Assembly (NCBI GenBank): GCA_035513175.1
Contig: DATKCN010000058.1
Coordinates: 1 to 9,658 of the forward strand
Direction: 5' to 3'
DNA length: 9,658 nucleotides
Origin: DATKCN01 sp035513175
Lineage (GTDB): Bacteria > Chloroflexota > Chloroflexia > Thermomicrobiales > CFX8
Below, piece after piece: positions 1 through 7,601 of the stretch. The translations under genes were made by a program, and so were the position numbers. Below the pieces are notes generated by a model. It did not search any database and was not told where the DNA came from. It worked only from the letters and a program-made list of their open reading frames with translations. The first letter of the stretch is position 1; every line of letters starts with the position of its first letter.

Positions 1-59
1 CCGACGATGAGCGCGCTGTCGGGATTCACGCTGTCTGCTTCGTGCGGCCGCTCGTTCAT
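1..59 (-). CDS. 5' end of a gene leaving the left edge; possible Rossmann-fold flavoprotein
   Basis: Reading leftward from the ATG at 59-57 gives 19 codons, M-N-E-R-P-H-E-A-D-S-V-N-P-D-S-A-L-I-V, then the first two bases of a Gly codon at the edge. A short polar leader followed by A-L-I-V-G is how many FAD- or NAD-binding oxidoreductases begin, with the dinucleotide-binding GxGxxG loop coming next. That loop would lie outside the window, so the family is a guess. A GGATGG stretch ends about nine bases before the ATG and could serve as ribosome binding site. A TATACT hexamer lies about 39 bases upstream. The gene follows the cyclase gene on the same strand after 183 bases, so it probably has its own promoter. 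The ATG in another frame 14 bases upstream does not give this reading. Confidence 0.45.
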   Translation of the reverse strand, partial: MNERPHEADSVNPDSALIV

Positions 60-97
60 CGAAGACGTCCATCCGGATGCAGTGGGGCGATGCGGGC

Positions 98-103
98 AGT
101 ATA
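98..103 (-). promoter_or_regulatory. Possible -10 element for the left-edge gene
   Basis: On the minus strand this reads TATACT, five of six matches to the sigma-70 -10 consensus, in an otherwise very GC-rich gap and about 39 bases before the ATG at 59. No convincing -35 hexamer is present at 16-18 bases spacing, so this is only suggestive. Confidence 0.3.
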
Positions 104-242
104 GCGCGGCGCCTCCGTTACCCGGGCGATGCGGGGCGCGAGGTGAGCGCCGTGGAACCGCTCGATCGCTGCCGGAGTCATCCCGGCCAGTTGTCACGCT
201 GGCTCCAGGCACGACATGTCGCGTATGCGCTCCTGGAAGGCG

Positions 243-3200
243 CTAAGGAAGGGAGATCGTCAGATCGGATGCGGCGCCAAAAAGCTCATGCGCCGACGTG
301 AGGAAGCCCGCGCGCAGGTTGTCGGGGATGCTCGGCGCGATGCGTTCGACGATCTCCCGCGCCGTAGCCAGGCATTGGGAGGCCTCTGCGTCACGCTCCA
401 ACAGGTAGTAGAAGCGCGCCAGATCGAGCTCGATCCTCCACAGCTTCGAGATTTCTTTTATCCTGGTCGCTCCTGCGCGGGCCGCCAGCAGGGCCTCTTC
501 GGCTTCAGCGTGCCGGTGGAGACTGATGAGCGCGCGTCCCCGGCGCCAGGCAACCAGTGGAATGTCCTGCTGGGTCCGCACGTAGTGGCCGGTCTCCAGC
601 AAACGGTCCAGAATCGTCAGTGCGGCTGGCGCATCACCAGTGGTCATATGCCAGGTTGCGCGGGCGATCCATAGGCGCCGCTGGCCCACCGTCTGCATCA
701 GCATGCCGGGATCGAACGCCTGCAACAGGCGTCCGGCGTTATCCTGCAGCCCCTTCGCCGTCAGAGCATCGATGAAGTGGCCCGCGATCATATGTGTCCA
801 ATGCCGCGAGCCACTCGATCTGGCCAGCTCGCTTGCCTCCTCCAGCGCCTCAATCGCCAGATCGGCAGCCAAGATTGCGTTATACAGGCATCCGAGGATT
901 GCTGTGTCTGCCGCGAGCCACTCGGGATGTCCGATTTCATGCGAGATTTCAATGCCGCTGGAGACAGCATCGAAGGCGCGGCCATACTCGGCTGACACAA
1001 GGTGGCTGGAGGCCAGCGTCGTCAACGCGTAGGCTTCACCCGCTCGCCAGCCGGATTCGCGTGCCAGCCGCAATGCGTGGCTTGCCCGATCGACGGCTTC
1101 CTCGTAGGAGGCTACCTGGGGTATTGCCACGGATTCGAACACGAACCCACCCCGAAGCAGGCCCATCGAGGCGAGCGTCGAGGAGAGGTAGTGACGATCG
1201 CCAAGCCGTTCGAACATGCCAGCTGCCTGCTCCCAGCGAGCACGCATCTCGTTCAAATCACCGCCGATGTTGGCGGCCATGCCGAGATAATCGACGGTTG
1301 CCGCGATGCCAGGCTCGTCGTTGAGCTGCTCGAAGATCGTCAACGCCTCAAGGTGAGCCGTCCGGGCAGGATCGACGAGCTCAGTGTTGGTGTACCAGGT
1401 GCCGACGCGGTTCAGGCTGTGCGCGAGCGCCAGAGGGTCGTCAAGCTGCCTCGCCAGCTCGATGGCGCGCTCGAACCACGTTCCGGCGCGGTCGAAATCG
1501 ACGCCTTCCCACGAGCGGCCAATGTCAACCAGTGTCTCCCACTCCTCACGGAGGTTTCCGTCCGCCTCGGCAAGCGCCAGCGCGGCCTCGAAGTCGCGGC
1601 GCGCCTCCTCGAAGCTCCCGCGCGTCTCATAGGCTCTACCACGCTGGCGAAGCAATTGAGCCGGTGGCATGCGTCCCAGTTCACTGGTGGTTTCGAGCGC
1701 GCGGTTGAAGTGAACGATCGCCTCCTCTGGAGCAAACAGCGATTGCGCGCGCTCCCCCGCCGCCGTGGCGTACGCGATCGCTCGTTCGTCGCCAGCCTTC
1801 GAGTAATGCTGGGCGAGCAGCCCCGCCTGTTCGTCGAGGGCATCACCATGCAGGCGCTCCAGGGCTTCGCCCACCTGCCGGTGCAGGCTCCGGAGATTAC
1901 GGCGCAGCATCGAGCGGTAGACTGCCTCCCAGATCAGCGCGTGATGGAAGACAAACTTGTCAGATCCACGGTATCTGTCCGGGCGAATGAGCATCGCTCG
2001 CTGCAGGGACTGAAGGTGGGCGTCAAGCACGTCCGGTTCTTCTGATGCCGCGAGAAGCTCGTCATGCCGGAACGTGCTGCCTATGACCGCAGCAAGCTGT
2101 AGCGTTCGCTTCGCTCCCGCGTCCAGCCGGTCCATGCGCTCCTGAATGAGTGGCTGGAGGGTTGTGGGAATCGCGAGCGTCGCAAGATCTGCCTCCGACG
2201 CTATCCGCCAGCGTGAACCGTTGCCGTTGGGTTCGGGCACGATGACTTCTCGCTCAATCAATGTGCGCACGATTTCTTCGGCGAACAAGGGGTTGCCGTC
2301 GATGCGCTCGAGGATCATGTCTCGCAACGAAGACGGGAAGCTGGCGCTTGGCAGTAGCGTGTCGATCAGCAGATTGGCGTCACTGTCTCTGAGCGGCGCA
2401 AGTGAAACGGTCAGGTAGCTGATGCCCATCTCGGATGAGAGGCGCTCGTGCAGGAACCAGCATGGCGACTCGTGCTCTGGCCGGAACGCCAACACGATCA
2501 ATATCGGGAGATCGAGCAGATCCGGCAGGAGACGTTCGAGCAATCCCGCGGATGCCGGATCGATGCTATGGAAGTCGTCGATGACATAGACACAGCTGCC
2601 CAGGCGCTCGGTTCTCGTGTGCCAGATGCGTTCGAGAATAGACGCCAGCTCCTGCCGAAAGTCCTCGGCCCCGTCCGGTCCCAGGCTACCTGACGATTGC
2701 GCCGCACGCGGGTCGCCACCAAGCAGGCGGATGACTGCCTGCGCATCCCGATCGCGCTCGTCCGTTCTGAGCGTGCCATAGAGCTCGTCAAGGCACGCTT
2801 GAACTGCGGACAAGGAGAACCCTTCTCTGATATTGAGTTCGCGCAGAAGCCTGCGCTGGACCAGGCCATACGGCGTGCTGTCCTCAAACGAGACCAGTGG
2901 ATCTTCGATCCAGGAGTCAGCAAGGCGGTCCGGCCCCGAGAGCCATGCGCGCCGCAGCTCGTCCAGCAAGCGGGTTTTGCCAAGACCCGCGTCGGCAATG
3001 ATGGCTATCACCCCGCCTCCGCCTGTAGCCAGCTCATTGAGGCGATAGCGAAGCAGGTCCAGCTCGCGATGCCGCCCAACAAGCGGCGCCTCAAGATCTT
3101 CAATGCCTCGCTTCCGCCTGGGCTCGGAGGACCTGCCAATCACCCGGTACGTTTCGACGCCGTCGTCTTTTCCTTTAAGAGTCACCAGCCCGAGCGGCTC

Positions 3201-3692
3201 GAACTCGAAAAAAGGGGCAGTCAGTCTGAACGTCTCGGCTGTGACCTGAATGGTGCCCGGCTCGGCCGATTGCTCCATGCGGGCCGCGACGTTGACGGCA
3301 TCGCCCATCGCCGTGTATTCGCTGGCCGCGCGAGAGCCAAACTCGCCAGTGACAACCATGCCGGTGTTGATGCCAACGCGAACGTTCAGATCAAGGCCAT
3401 AGTCGACGCGTAGCGTCTCCTGGAGGCCCTCGATCCCGGACAGAATCTCGAGCGCGGCCAGGATGGCGCGCTGAGGATCATCCTCGCGAGCGACAGGGGC
3501 TCCAAAGAATGCCAGGATGCCGTCACCCATGAGGCGCGCCACCGTGCCGGCATAGCGCTCGACCGGGTCGATCAGAATTGGAAAGACCGTGCTGATGATG
3601 TCGGCCCATTCCTCAGCGTCGACTTTGCTGGCAAGGGCTGTCGAGCCCGTCACATCACAAAACAGGACTGTGACGAAACGCCGCTCGTTCAC
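243..3692 (-). CDS. Class III adenylate/guanylate cyclase - STAND-type ATPase - TPR regulator
   Basis: Intact protein of 1149 residues with a GTG start at 3692 and a TAG stop at 243. Residues about 5-186 form a class III cyclase domain. The metal-binding aspartates are D13 (FCDVTGST) and D57 (RLMGDG), and the transition-state N134 and R138 are present in GDAVNVAARME. The base-selecting positions read R53 and T127 instead of the usual Lys and Asp, so the product nucleotide cannot be assigned; Thr here resembles class IIIb enzymes. Residues about 204-400 form an AAA/STAND ATPase with Walker A ADAGLGKT (233-240; the first Gly is Ala) and Walker B VYVIDD (368-373). Typical family signatures follow: DGNPLFAEEIV (465-475) and FHHALIWEAVY (582-592). 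From about 640 to the end the protein is helical TPR-like repeats. Such proteins are cytoplasmic and are thought to sense partners through the TPR/ATPase part and then make a cyclic nucleotide. The signal is unknown. The start context is a weak GGATGG 9-14 bases upstream, and no in-frame start lies close upstream. Confidence 0.93.
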   Translation of the reverse strand: MNERRFVTVLFCDVTGSTALASKVDAEEWADIISTVFPILIDPVERYAGTVARLMGDGILAFFGAPVAREDDPQRAILAALEILSGIEGLQETLRVDYGLDLNVRVGINTGMVVTGEFGSRAASEYTAMGDAVNVAARMEQSAEPGTIQVTAETFRLTAPFFEFEPLGLVTLKGKDDGVETYRVIGRSSEPRRKRGIEDLEAPLVGRHRELDLLRYRLNELATGGGGVIAIIADAGLGKTRLLDELRRAWLSGPDRLADSWIEDPLVSFEDSTPYGLVQRRLLRELNIREGFSLSAVQACLDELYGTLRTDERDRDAQAVIRLLGGDPRAAQSSGSLGPDGAEDFRQELASILERIWHTRTERLGSCVYVIDDFHSIDPASAGLLERLLPDLLDLPILIVLAFRPEHESPCWFLHERLSSEMGISYLTVSLAPLRDSDANLLIDTLLPSASFPSSLRDMILERIDGNPLFAEEIVRTLIEREVIVPEPNGNGSRWRIASEADLATLAIPTTLQPLIQERMDRLDAGAKRTLQLAAVIGSTFRHDELLAASEEPDVLDAHLQSLQRAMLIRPDRYRGSDKFVFHHALIWEAVYRSMLRRNLRSLHRQVGEALERLHGDALDEQAGLLAQHYSKAGDERAIAYATAAGERAQSLFAPEEAIVHFNRALETTSELGRMPPAQLLRQRGRAYETRGSFEEARRDFEAALALAEADGNLREEWETLVDIGRSWEGVDFDRAGTWFERAIELARQLDDPLALAHSLNRVGTWYTNTELVDPARTAHLEALTIFEQLNDEPGIAATVDYLGMAANIGGDLNEMRARWEQAAGMFERLGDRHYLSSTLASMGLLRGGFVFESVAIPQVASYEEAVDRASHALRLARESGWRAGEAYALTTLASSHLVSAEYGRAFDAVSSGIEISHEIGHPEWLAADTAILGCLYNAILAADLAIEALEEASELARSSGSRHWTHMIAGHFIDALTAKGLQDNAGRLLQAFDPGMLMQTVGQRRLWIARATWHMTTGDAPAALTILDRLLETGHYVRTQQDIPLVAWRRGRALISLHRHAEAEEALLAARAGATRIKEISKLWRIELDLARFYYLLERDAEASQCLATAREIVERIAPSIPDNLRAGFLTSAHELFGAASDLTISLP

Positions 3693-4044
3693 CGGACACC
3701 ACCATCCAACAAAGTGTGACGACAGAGGATGAGCGCTTTCTCAGTGACAATAGCATGGAAAACGATGCTCGGACGGTGGTTCGGACACACACTCCCAGGC
3801 TGAGGCGTCTCGCCATGCTGTCACTCCGGGAAGAGACGTCCGGCGGCGCAGAAGCCGGACAAACTCGTCGACTAGCCCAGAACATATCGACCTTTGACGG
3901 ACATGGGCGTTGCGGGTGCGATCCCGCCACGTCGCGTGACAACGAGGGCCGGAGCCGCTAGCGGCACATGGTTGTTCCGAAATACACGGCAATGCCAGGC
4001 CCGCGGCGTCCAGAGCAGCGCTATTAAAGGAACGAGGGAGACGA
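3693..4044. other. 352-base divergent intergenic region
   Basis: This gap lies between the cyclase gene (minus) and the enoyl-CoA hydratase pseudogene (plus), so it should hold both promoters. I see no recognisable coding remnant; the open frames crossing it have no family-like sequence. A TG-C-TATTGT extended -10-like string on the minus strand lies within about 80 bases of the cyclase start, but it lacks a -35 partner. A perfect 12-bp palindrome, GCCGCTAGCGGC, lies at 3954-3965, about 80 bases before the hydratase start. A GAGGGAG ribosome binding site at 4034-4040 precedes the hydratase GTG. Confidence 0.6.
3954..3965. repeat. 12-bp perfect palindrome in the divergent gap
   Basis: GCCGCTAGCGGC equals its own reverse complement. 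It sits between divergent genes where an operator could lie, but a GC-rich 12-mer palindrome can also occur by chance and no second copy was seen nearby. Confidence 0.3.
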
Positions 4045-4512
4045 GTGGAGTACCAGAACATCCTGTGGGAGCAGCAGGGCGGGGTCGGCGTCATCACCTT
4101 GAACCGGCCCGATGCGCTGAACGCGCTCAACCGCCCACATCTGGCCGAGCTGAACCACGCCATCGAGCGGGCGCGACTCGACACGAGCGGGCGCAGCGCG
4201 GTGATTACCGGCGCGGGACGCGGCTTCTCGGCGGGAGCCGACATCAATGAGTGGAGCAACGGCGGCGGGGAGGACGACGAGCCGTCCGCCGGGTGGATCG
4301 ACCTGGCGCATGCGCTCGCTTCCGCGCATCTACCGCCTGCCGAAGCCTGTCATCGCCGGCGTCAATGGCGTGGCCGTCGGCGCGGGCTGCGGGTGGCATC
4401 GACGGCAGCGCGCCTCGGCCAGGACTACATCAAGCTGGGCTACTGCCCGGACGCTGGCGGCTCGTTCCTGCTGCCACGGCTGATCGGCGAGGCGCGCGCG
4501 ATGGAGCGGTAA
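4045..4512 (+). pseudogene. Decayed enoyl-CoA hydratase/isomerase (crotonase family)
   Basis: The gene starts at GTG 4045 with a GAGGGAG site four bases upstream. The first ~92 residues are a clean crotonase N-terminus: VITLNRPDALNAL, then GRGFSAGADINEW, which carries the first oxyanion-hole segment. Near 4320-4325 the homology moves by one base into the next frame, where 4328-4393 read IYRLPKPVIAGVNGVAVGAGCG, the second oxyanion segment. Near 4390 homology returns to the first frame with LRVASTAARLGQDYIKLGY, CPDAGGS and FLLPRLIGEARAMER, then TAA at 4510. Relatives normally have about six more residues (of the type LALACD) between GAGCG and LRVAS, so about 20 bases are missing there. The last ~80 residues of a normal ~260-residue enzyme are also absent. 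Intact relatives hydrate 2-enoyl-CoA in fatty-acid or related acyl-CoA breakdown; this copy cannot. Sequencing error could explain the first shift but not the two losses. Confidence 0.85.
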
Positions 4513-4646
4513 GCCGTGGCCGATGCGATCGCCCGCGTGTCGCAGCTGCCGATCGAGCCGCCGGGATTTTGAAGCTCGACCTCAACCCGGTGCTGGCCGG
4601 GCCATTGACGATGACTGTGTCACGCTGGACGGGCTGGCAGTCGTTT
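4513..4646 (+). pseudogene. 3' remnant of an NDP-forming acyl-CoA synthetase (ATP-grasp tail)
   Basis: Directly after the hydratase stop, bases 4516-4557 read VADAIARVSQLPIE. One frame over, 4563-4604 read GILKLDLNPVLAGP. A further frame over, 4607-4645 read DDDCVTLDGLAVV before TGA. Put together, these resemble the end of the ATP-grasp domain of acetate/acyl-CoA ligases (NDP-forming), where a helix ending in RVSQL is followed by E-LDLNPV and a short strand containing VDA. Only about 45 of roughly 700 residues remain, spread over three frames, so the piece is dead. Its place just after the broken hydratase suggests that a deletion removed the end of one gene and most of its downstream neighbour. 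The LDLNPVLAGP core is the most convincing part; the last segment is weaker. Confidence 0.6.
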
Positions 4647-4929
4647 GAGGGAGCATCCGGGGTCCCAGTCAAGCGATTTCAGGCTGAGTCGATTGGCGAG
4701 ATCGCAACCGGCTCGGCTGCATGGAGAAGATGGTGGCAAGGGAGTGCCCGATCCCTGTTCATGCGCCTGTTTTTCGCGTATCCTGTTGTCACCGACGCAC
4801 TGAGACGAGCGCAGCGGTCGCTTCCTGCCCGTCGCGAGCGACCAGCCGGGGACAGGTTGGACGGCATGCCCTCGACGCCCACTCGTCCAGTCGAGTCGAG
4901 CCGGAATCACTGCGGATTGGACTCGGCGA
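4647..4929. other. Gap upstream of the LuxR-type gene
   Basis: No recognisable coding remnant was seen in these 283 bases. A 7-bp inverted repeat with a 14-base loop (GGTCGCT at 4816-4822, AGCGACC at 4837-4843) lies about 90 bases before the regulator start. It has no T-tract, so an operator or chance is more likely than a terminator. A TATCCT string near 4779 could be a -10 element but lacks a good -35. Confidence 0.4.
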
Positions 4930-6639
4930 ATGTCGGAACCCTGCCCGGAGACTCATCCGAACTCGCTCATACTGGCTGGACACGCCGCGCTTGCCCGGGC
5001 CGACTGGGCTGGTGGCCGGGAGGCATTCGAAGCAGCGGTGATCCACGCCGAAACGCCGGAAGCGTTGGAGGGGCTGGGGCTCGCTGCCTGGTTCGTGAAC
5101 GATGTCCCGCTCGTACTGCGCTGTCGAGAGCGCGCGTATCGTGGATTTCAGGACGCTGGAGACGTGCGCGGAGCGGCCCGCATGGCGACATGGCTGGCGC
5201 TCGACTATGTTGTCTTCCGGGGCGAGCATGCCATCTCGAGCGGGTGGCTGCGTCGTGCGCGGCGCCTGCTAGCCGATATCGACCTGGGATTCGAGCACGG
5301 GTTTCTGGCGCTCAGTGAAGGCTTCCTCGCCATCGACTTCCACTACGACATTGCGACAGCGAAACGTGCCGGAGCAGAGGCGCTGGCTATCGCTCGCCAA
5401 CTTGGCTCGGTGGACCTTGAGGTGACCGCGCTGGGTCTCGATGGGCTGGTGAAGGTGCATGAAGGCCGGGTTGTCGATGGAATGCGGCAGTTGGACGAAG
5501 CGACGGCCGCCGCACTTTCCGGCGACGTTACCCAGCCCGATGCTATCGTGACGACGTGTTGTTACCTCATTTATGCCTGCGAACGCGTGCGTGATTTCGA
5601 CCGGGCGGCTCAGTGGTGCGACATGTTGCGGGCATTCGCCGAGCGCCACGACCTTCCGGCATTGGTCGCCATCTGCAGGACGCACTATGCCTCGGTGCTG
5701 ATCTGTCGCGGCCTCTGGAGTGAAGCGGAGTTGGAGCTGGCCACTGCGCGACGTGAGCTTCAGACGACACGGGCCGGCATGCTGGCCGAAAGCGTGCTGC
5801 GGCTCGGCGAGCTACGTCGACGCCAGGGCCGGTTCGACGAAGCGGCGCTGCTGTTCTCCGAGATCGAATCTCACCCGCTGGCGATGCAGGGACAGGCGGC
5901 GCTCGCATTCGATCGGGGTGATGCCCCGGTGGCGGCTGACCTCGTGGAGCGACTGCTGCGGCAGCTGCCGCCCGAGAACCAGTTGCAGCGCATCGACGCG
6001 CTGTCCCTGGGGGTGGAATGCCATGTCGTGCTTGGTCACGTCGACCGGGCTGGCGACATGCTGGAACAGCTCACGGCGCTCACGGACATGGTTGGCACGC
6101 CGTCGATGCGGGCAATCACCGCCTCAGCGAGGGGACTCATCGCTGGAGCGAGCGGCGACTCAGTCGCCGCTCGGCGCGCATTCGAGGACGCGGTAGACGA
6201 TTTCCAGCGTGGCGGGGCGCCATATGACGCCGCGCGGGCACGGATCGCGCTGGCTCAATCTCTGGCAGCGAATGACAGGGGGTCGTCCGCGATGGCGGAA
6301 GCGCGCATCGCGCGAGACACGCTACGCCGGCTCGGCGCGGACGCGATGGCCAAGCGCGCCGACGACATCCTTGCCGCGCTCGGCGCAGGGGCCGAGGCGC
6401 GGAACGTTGCCCCTGCGCCGCCAGCCAAGCTGTCTCCGAGAGAGGTGGAAGTGCTTGGCCTGCTGGCTCGCGGGTTGAACAACCATGAGATCGCCGACCG
6501 GCTCTTCCTCAGCGTGCGCACGGTCGAACGGCACATCTCGACGATCTACGCCAAAATCGGCGCGGAGGGGACCGCCGCACGGGCGATGGCGAGCGCGTAT
6601 GCCTACGTCCATGGTCTGGCGCCGTTGTCGATCGCCTGA
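4930..6639 (+). CDS. TPR-containing LuxR-family transcriptional regulator
   Basis: Intact 569-residue protein with an ATG start at 4930 and a TGA stop. Residues about 15-485 are Ala/Leu-rich helical pairs of the TPR type, for example DRAAQWCDMLRAFAERH and GRFDEAALLFSEIE. No receiver, PAS or Walker-type ATPase motif is visible, so it is shorter than the MalT/LAL class. Residues 499-562 are a typical LuxR/GerE helix-turn-helix: LSPREVEVLGLLARGLNNHE, then IADRLFLSVRTVERHISTIY with the recognition helix around SVRTVERHISTIY, then AKIGAEGTAARAMA. The TPR part probably receives a protein or peptide signal and the C-terminus binds DNA as a dimer. A GGATTGG stretch 9-15 bases upstream is a modest ribosome binding site. 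It is flanked by decayed acyl-CoA genes, whose operon it may once have controlled; this is inference. It lies about 1.2 kb from the cyclase-TPR regulator on the opposite strand, and both belong to expanded families in Chloroflexota. Confidence 0.92.
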   Translation: MSEPCPETHPNSLILAGHAALARADWAGGREAFEAAVIHAETPEALEGLGLAAWFVNDVPLVLRCRERAYRGFQDAGDVRGAARMATWLALDYVVFRGEHAISSGWLRRARRLLADIDLGFEHGFLALSEGFLAIDFHYDIATAKRAGAEALAIARQLGSVDLEVTALGLDGLVKVHEGRVVDGMRQLDEATAAALSGDVTQPDAIVTTCCYLIYACERVRDFDRAAQWCDMLRAFAERHDLPALVAICRTHYASVLICRGLWSEAELELATARRELQTTRAGMLAESVLRLGELRRRQGRFDEAALLFSEIESHPLAMQGQAALAFDRGDAPVAADLVERLLRQLPPENQLQRIDALSLGVECHVVLGHVDRAGDMLEQLTALTDMVGTPSMRAITASARGLIAGASGDSVAARRAFEDAVDDFQRGGAPYDAARARIALAQSLAANDRGSSAMAEARIARDTLRRLGADAMAKRADDILAALGAGAEARNVAPAPPAKLSPREVEVLGLLARGLNNHEIADRLFLSVRTVERHISTIYAKIGAEGTAARAMASAYAYVHGLAPLSIA

Positions 6640-6892
6640 TCGTCCAAGGCGCGACGCGAACCCACGGCCCCGCTTTACGTGTGGTACTTCCCGCGGACTA
6701 CGTGCACGCACGGAAGACGCCTCACCCTGCGCACCCTACGATGTCAGAAGTCGGATCACCCATTTCCAACGGCGTCGTTGAGGAAGCAGGCGGTGGTTGC
6801 CAGCCAGCGCGGAAGACGCGAGCGGACCGTAGTGAATGGACTGGATCGACGAGGTGTTGACCGCGTGTCGAGCGGAAAGAAAGGATGACCCC

Positions 6893-7174
6893 ATGCCGAG
6901 GTACCTGATCGAGCGGCGCCTTCCCGATGCGGGGAAGCTGGATCACGAGACGTTGCGAGCCATTTCCCAGAAGTCGAACGGCGTGCTGGCCGATATGCGC
7001 GGCGCCGGCAAGAACATCCAGTGGGTGCAGAGTTACGTCACCGACGACGCGATCCACTGCGTCTACATCGCCGAGTCGTCCGATGACCTGCTGGAGCACG
7101 CGCGGTGTGGCGGCTTCCCGGCGGACAGTGTCATGGAGGTGCGCGCCGTCATCGACCCGATCACCGGCGCGTAG
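6893..7174 (+). CDS. DUF4242 small protein
   Basis: This encodes 93 residues. The chosen ATG at 6893 is preceded by AAAGGA at eight bases spacing, and the protein then begins MPRYLIERRLP, the usual family start. An in-frame ATG at 6836 would add 19 residues but has no ribosome binding site. Hallmarks of DUF4242 are the N-terminal strand PRYLIERR, the central WVQSYVTDDAIHCVYIAESS, and the C-terminal HARCGGFPADSVMEVRAVID, where one expects HA-x2-GFP-x-D-x-V-xEV-x-x-VIDP. The family has a ferredoxin-like fold. Some actinobacterial members bind nickel, but the reaction is unknown and I assign none. It appears to be a single-gene unit ending at the strong hairpin just downstream, with truncated genes further right. 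Confidence 0.85.
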   Translation: MPRYLIERRLPDAGKLDHETLRAISQKSNGVLADMRGAGKNIQWVQSYVTDDAIHCVYIAESSDDLLEHARCGGFPADSVMEVRAVIDPITGA

Positions 7175-7181
7175 ACGTTCC

Positions 7182-7229
7182 AATGCCTCGACCCGCTCCG
7201 AAGCATTCGGTGGAGCGGGTCGAGGCGTT
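7182..7229. terminator. Strong hairpin between convergent genes, probable bidirectional terminator
   Basis: GCCTCGACCCGCTCC at 7185-7199 is the exact reverse complement of 7212-7226, giving a 15-bp perfect stem with a 12-base loop (7200-7211). A GT wobble and two further A-T pairs extend it to 18 pairs. It begins eight bases after the DUF4242 stop and ends about 35 bases before the stop of the minus-strand acyl-CoA dehydrogenase remnant, where a terminator would serve both strands. No long T-tract follows on either strand. Confidence 0.8.
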
Positions 7230-7262
7230 GAATTCCGTCAGCCTTCCCCGTTACCGCGCGAT

Positions 7263-7601
7263 TCAGCCGGCGCGGACCTCTTTCGGCAAGCCGAGGACGC
7301 GCTCTCCGATGATGTTCTTCTGGATCTGGGACGAGCCAGCGTAGATCGTCTCGGCGGAGGGATGCATGAACATGTATGGCCATTTGTCGTACTCGCCCTC
7401 GGTGCGGTCCGTGGCGTAGGCGTACTGCTCGGGACCACCGGCAGTGATCTGCCCCCATGGACCGAGGATATCCATCATCAGTGTGTAGACGCGCTTGTCC
7501 AGCTCGGCGTAGTGCAGCTTGGAAATCGACGAGGCCGGCCCCAGCGGGTTGCCCTTCTCGGCTGCCGAGAGGAGCCGCAACGAGGCGTAGCGCAGCACCA
7601 T
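7263..7601 (-). pseudogene. Acyl-CoA dehydrogenase, C-terminal fragment (5' end deleted)
   Basis: The frame gives 112 residues and ends with TGA at 7263. It covers only the C-terminal helical domain of a normally ~380-400-residue flavoenzyme. The sequence has the family's ending, with ETIYAGSSQIQKNIIGERVL then GLPKE, plus LLSAAEKGNPLGPASSISKL further up. In many acyl-CoA dehydrogenases a catalytic Glu stands in IYEGT; here that spot is Ala (IYAGS), as in relatives that place the base elsewhere. The N-terminal and middle domains with the FAD- and acyl-CoA-binding loops are absent, and a TGA lies in frame directly upstream of the ATG at 7601. That ATG is internal to the original protein. The break coincides with the break of the divergent FAD oxidoreductase, so the fragment is unlikely to work. 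Confidence 0.88.

Noticed and set aside
204..236. TCCAGG/CCTGGA inverted repeat as terminator of the cyclase gene
   Set aside because: Only six pairs around a loop of more than 20 bases and no T-tract. The nearby 10-bp palindrome CGACATGTCG (212-221) is also too short to call.
1002..2045. A 347-codon plus-strand open frame
   Set aside because: It is antisense to the TPR part of the cyclase regulator. Its composition is a shadow of that gene, with no recognisable family motifs.
3655..3942. A 95-codon minus-strand frame upstream of the cyclase
   Set aside because: Ser/Arg-rich translation without family likeness; it overlaps the cyclase start out of frame and has no ribosome binding site.
4251..5318. 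A 355-codon plus-strand open frame covering the hydratase end, the gap and the LuxR start
   Set aside because: It passes through three unrelated regions in a frame that matches known protein only at LDLNPVLAGP. GC-rich DNA keeps such frames open by chance.
6710..6820. CGGAAGACGC repeated at 6711-6720 and 6810-6819
   Set aside because: A 10-base repeat of GC-rich sequence, only two copies, not placed like an operator; probably chance.
6836..6892. A longer start for the DUF4242 protein
   Set aside because: The ATG at 6836 lacks a ribosome binding site, whereas the ATG at 6893 has AAAGGA at good spacing and begins with the family-typical MPRYL.
7457..7601. N-terminal extension of the FAD oxidoreductase fragment
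   Set aside because: This stretch is the antisense of clear acyl-CoA dehydrogenase coding sequence and its translation lacks any PCMH/FAD-domain motif.
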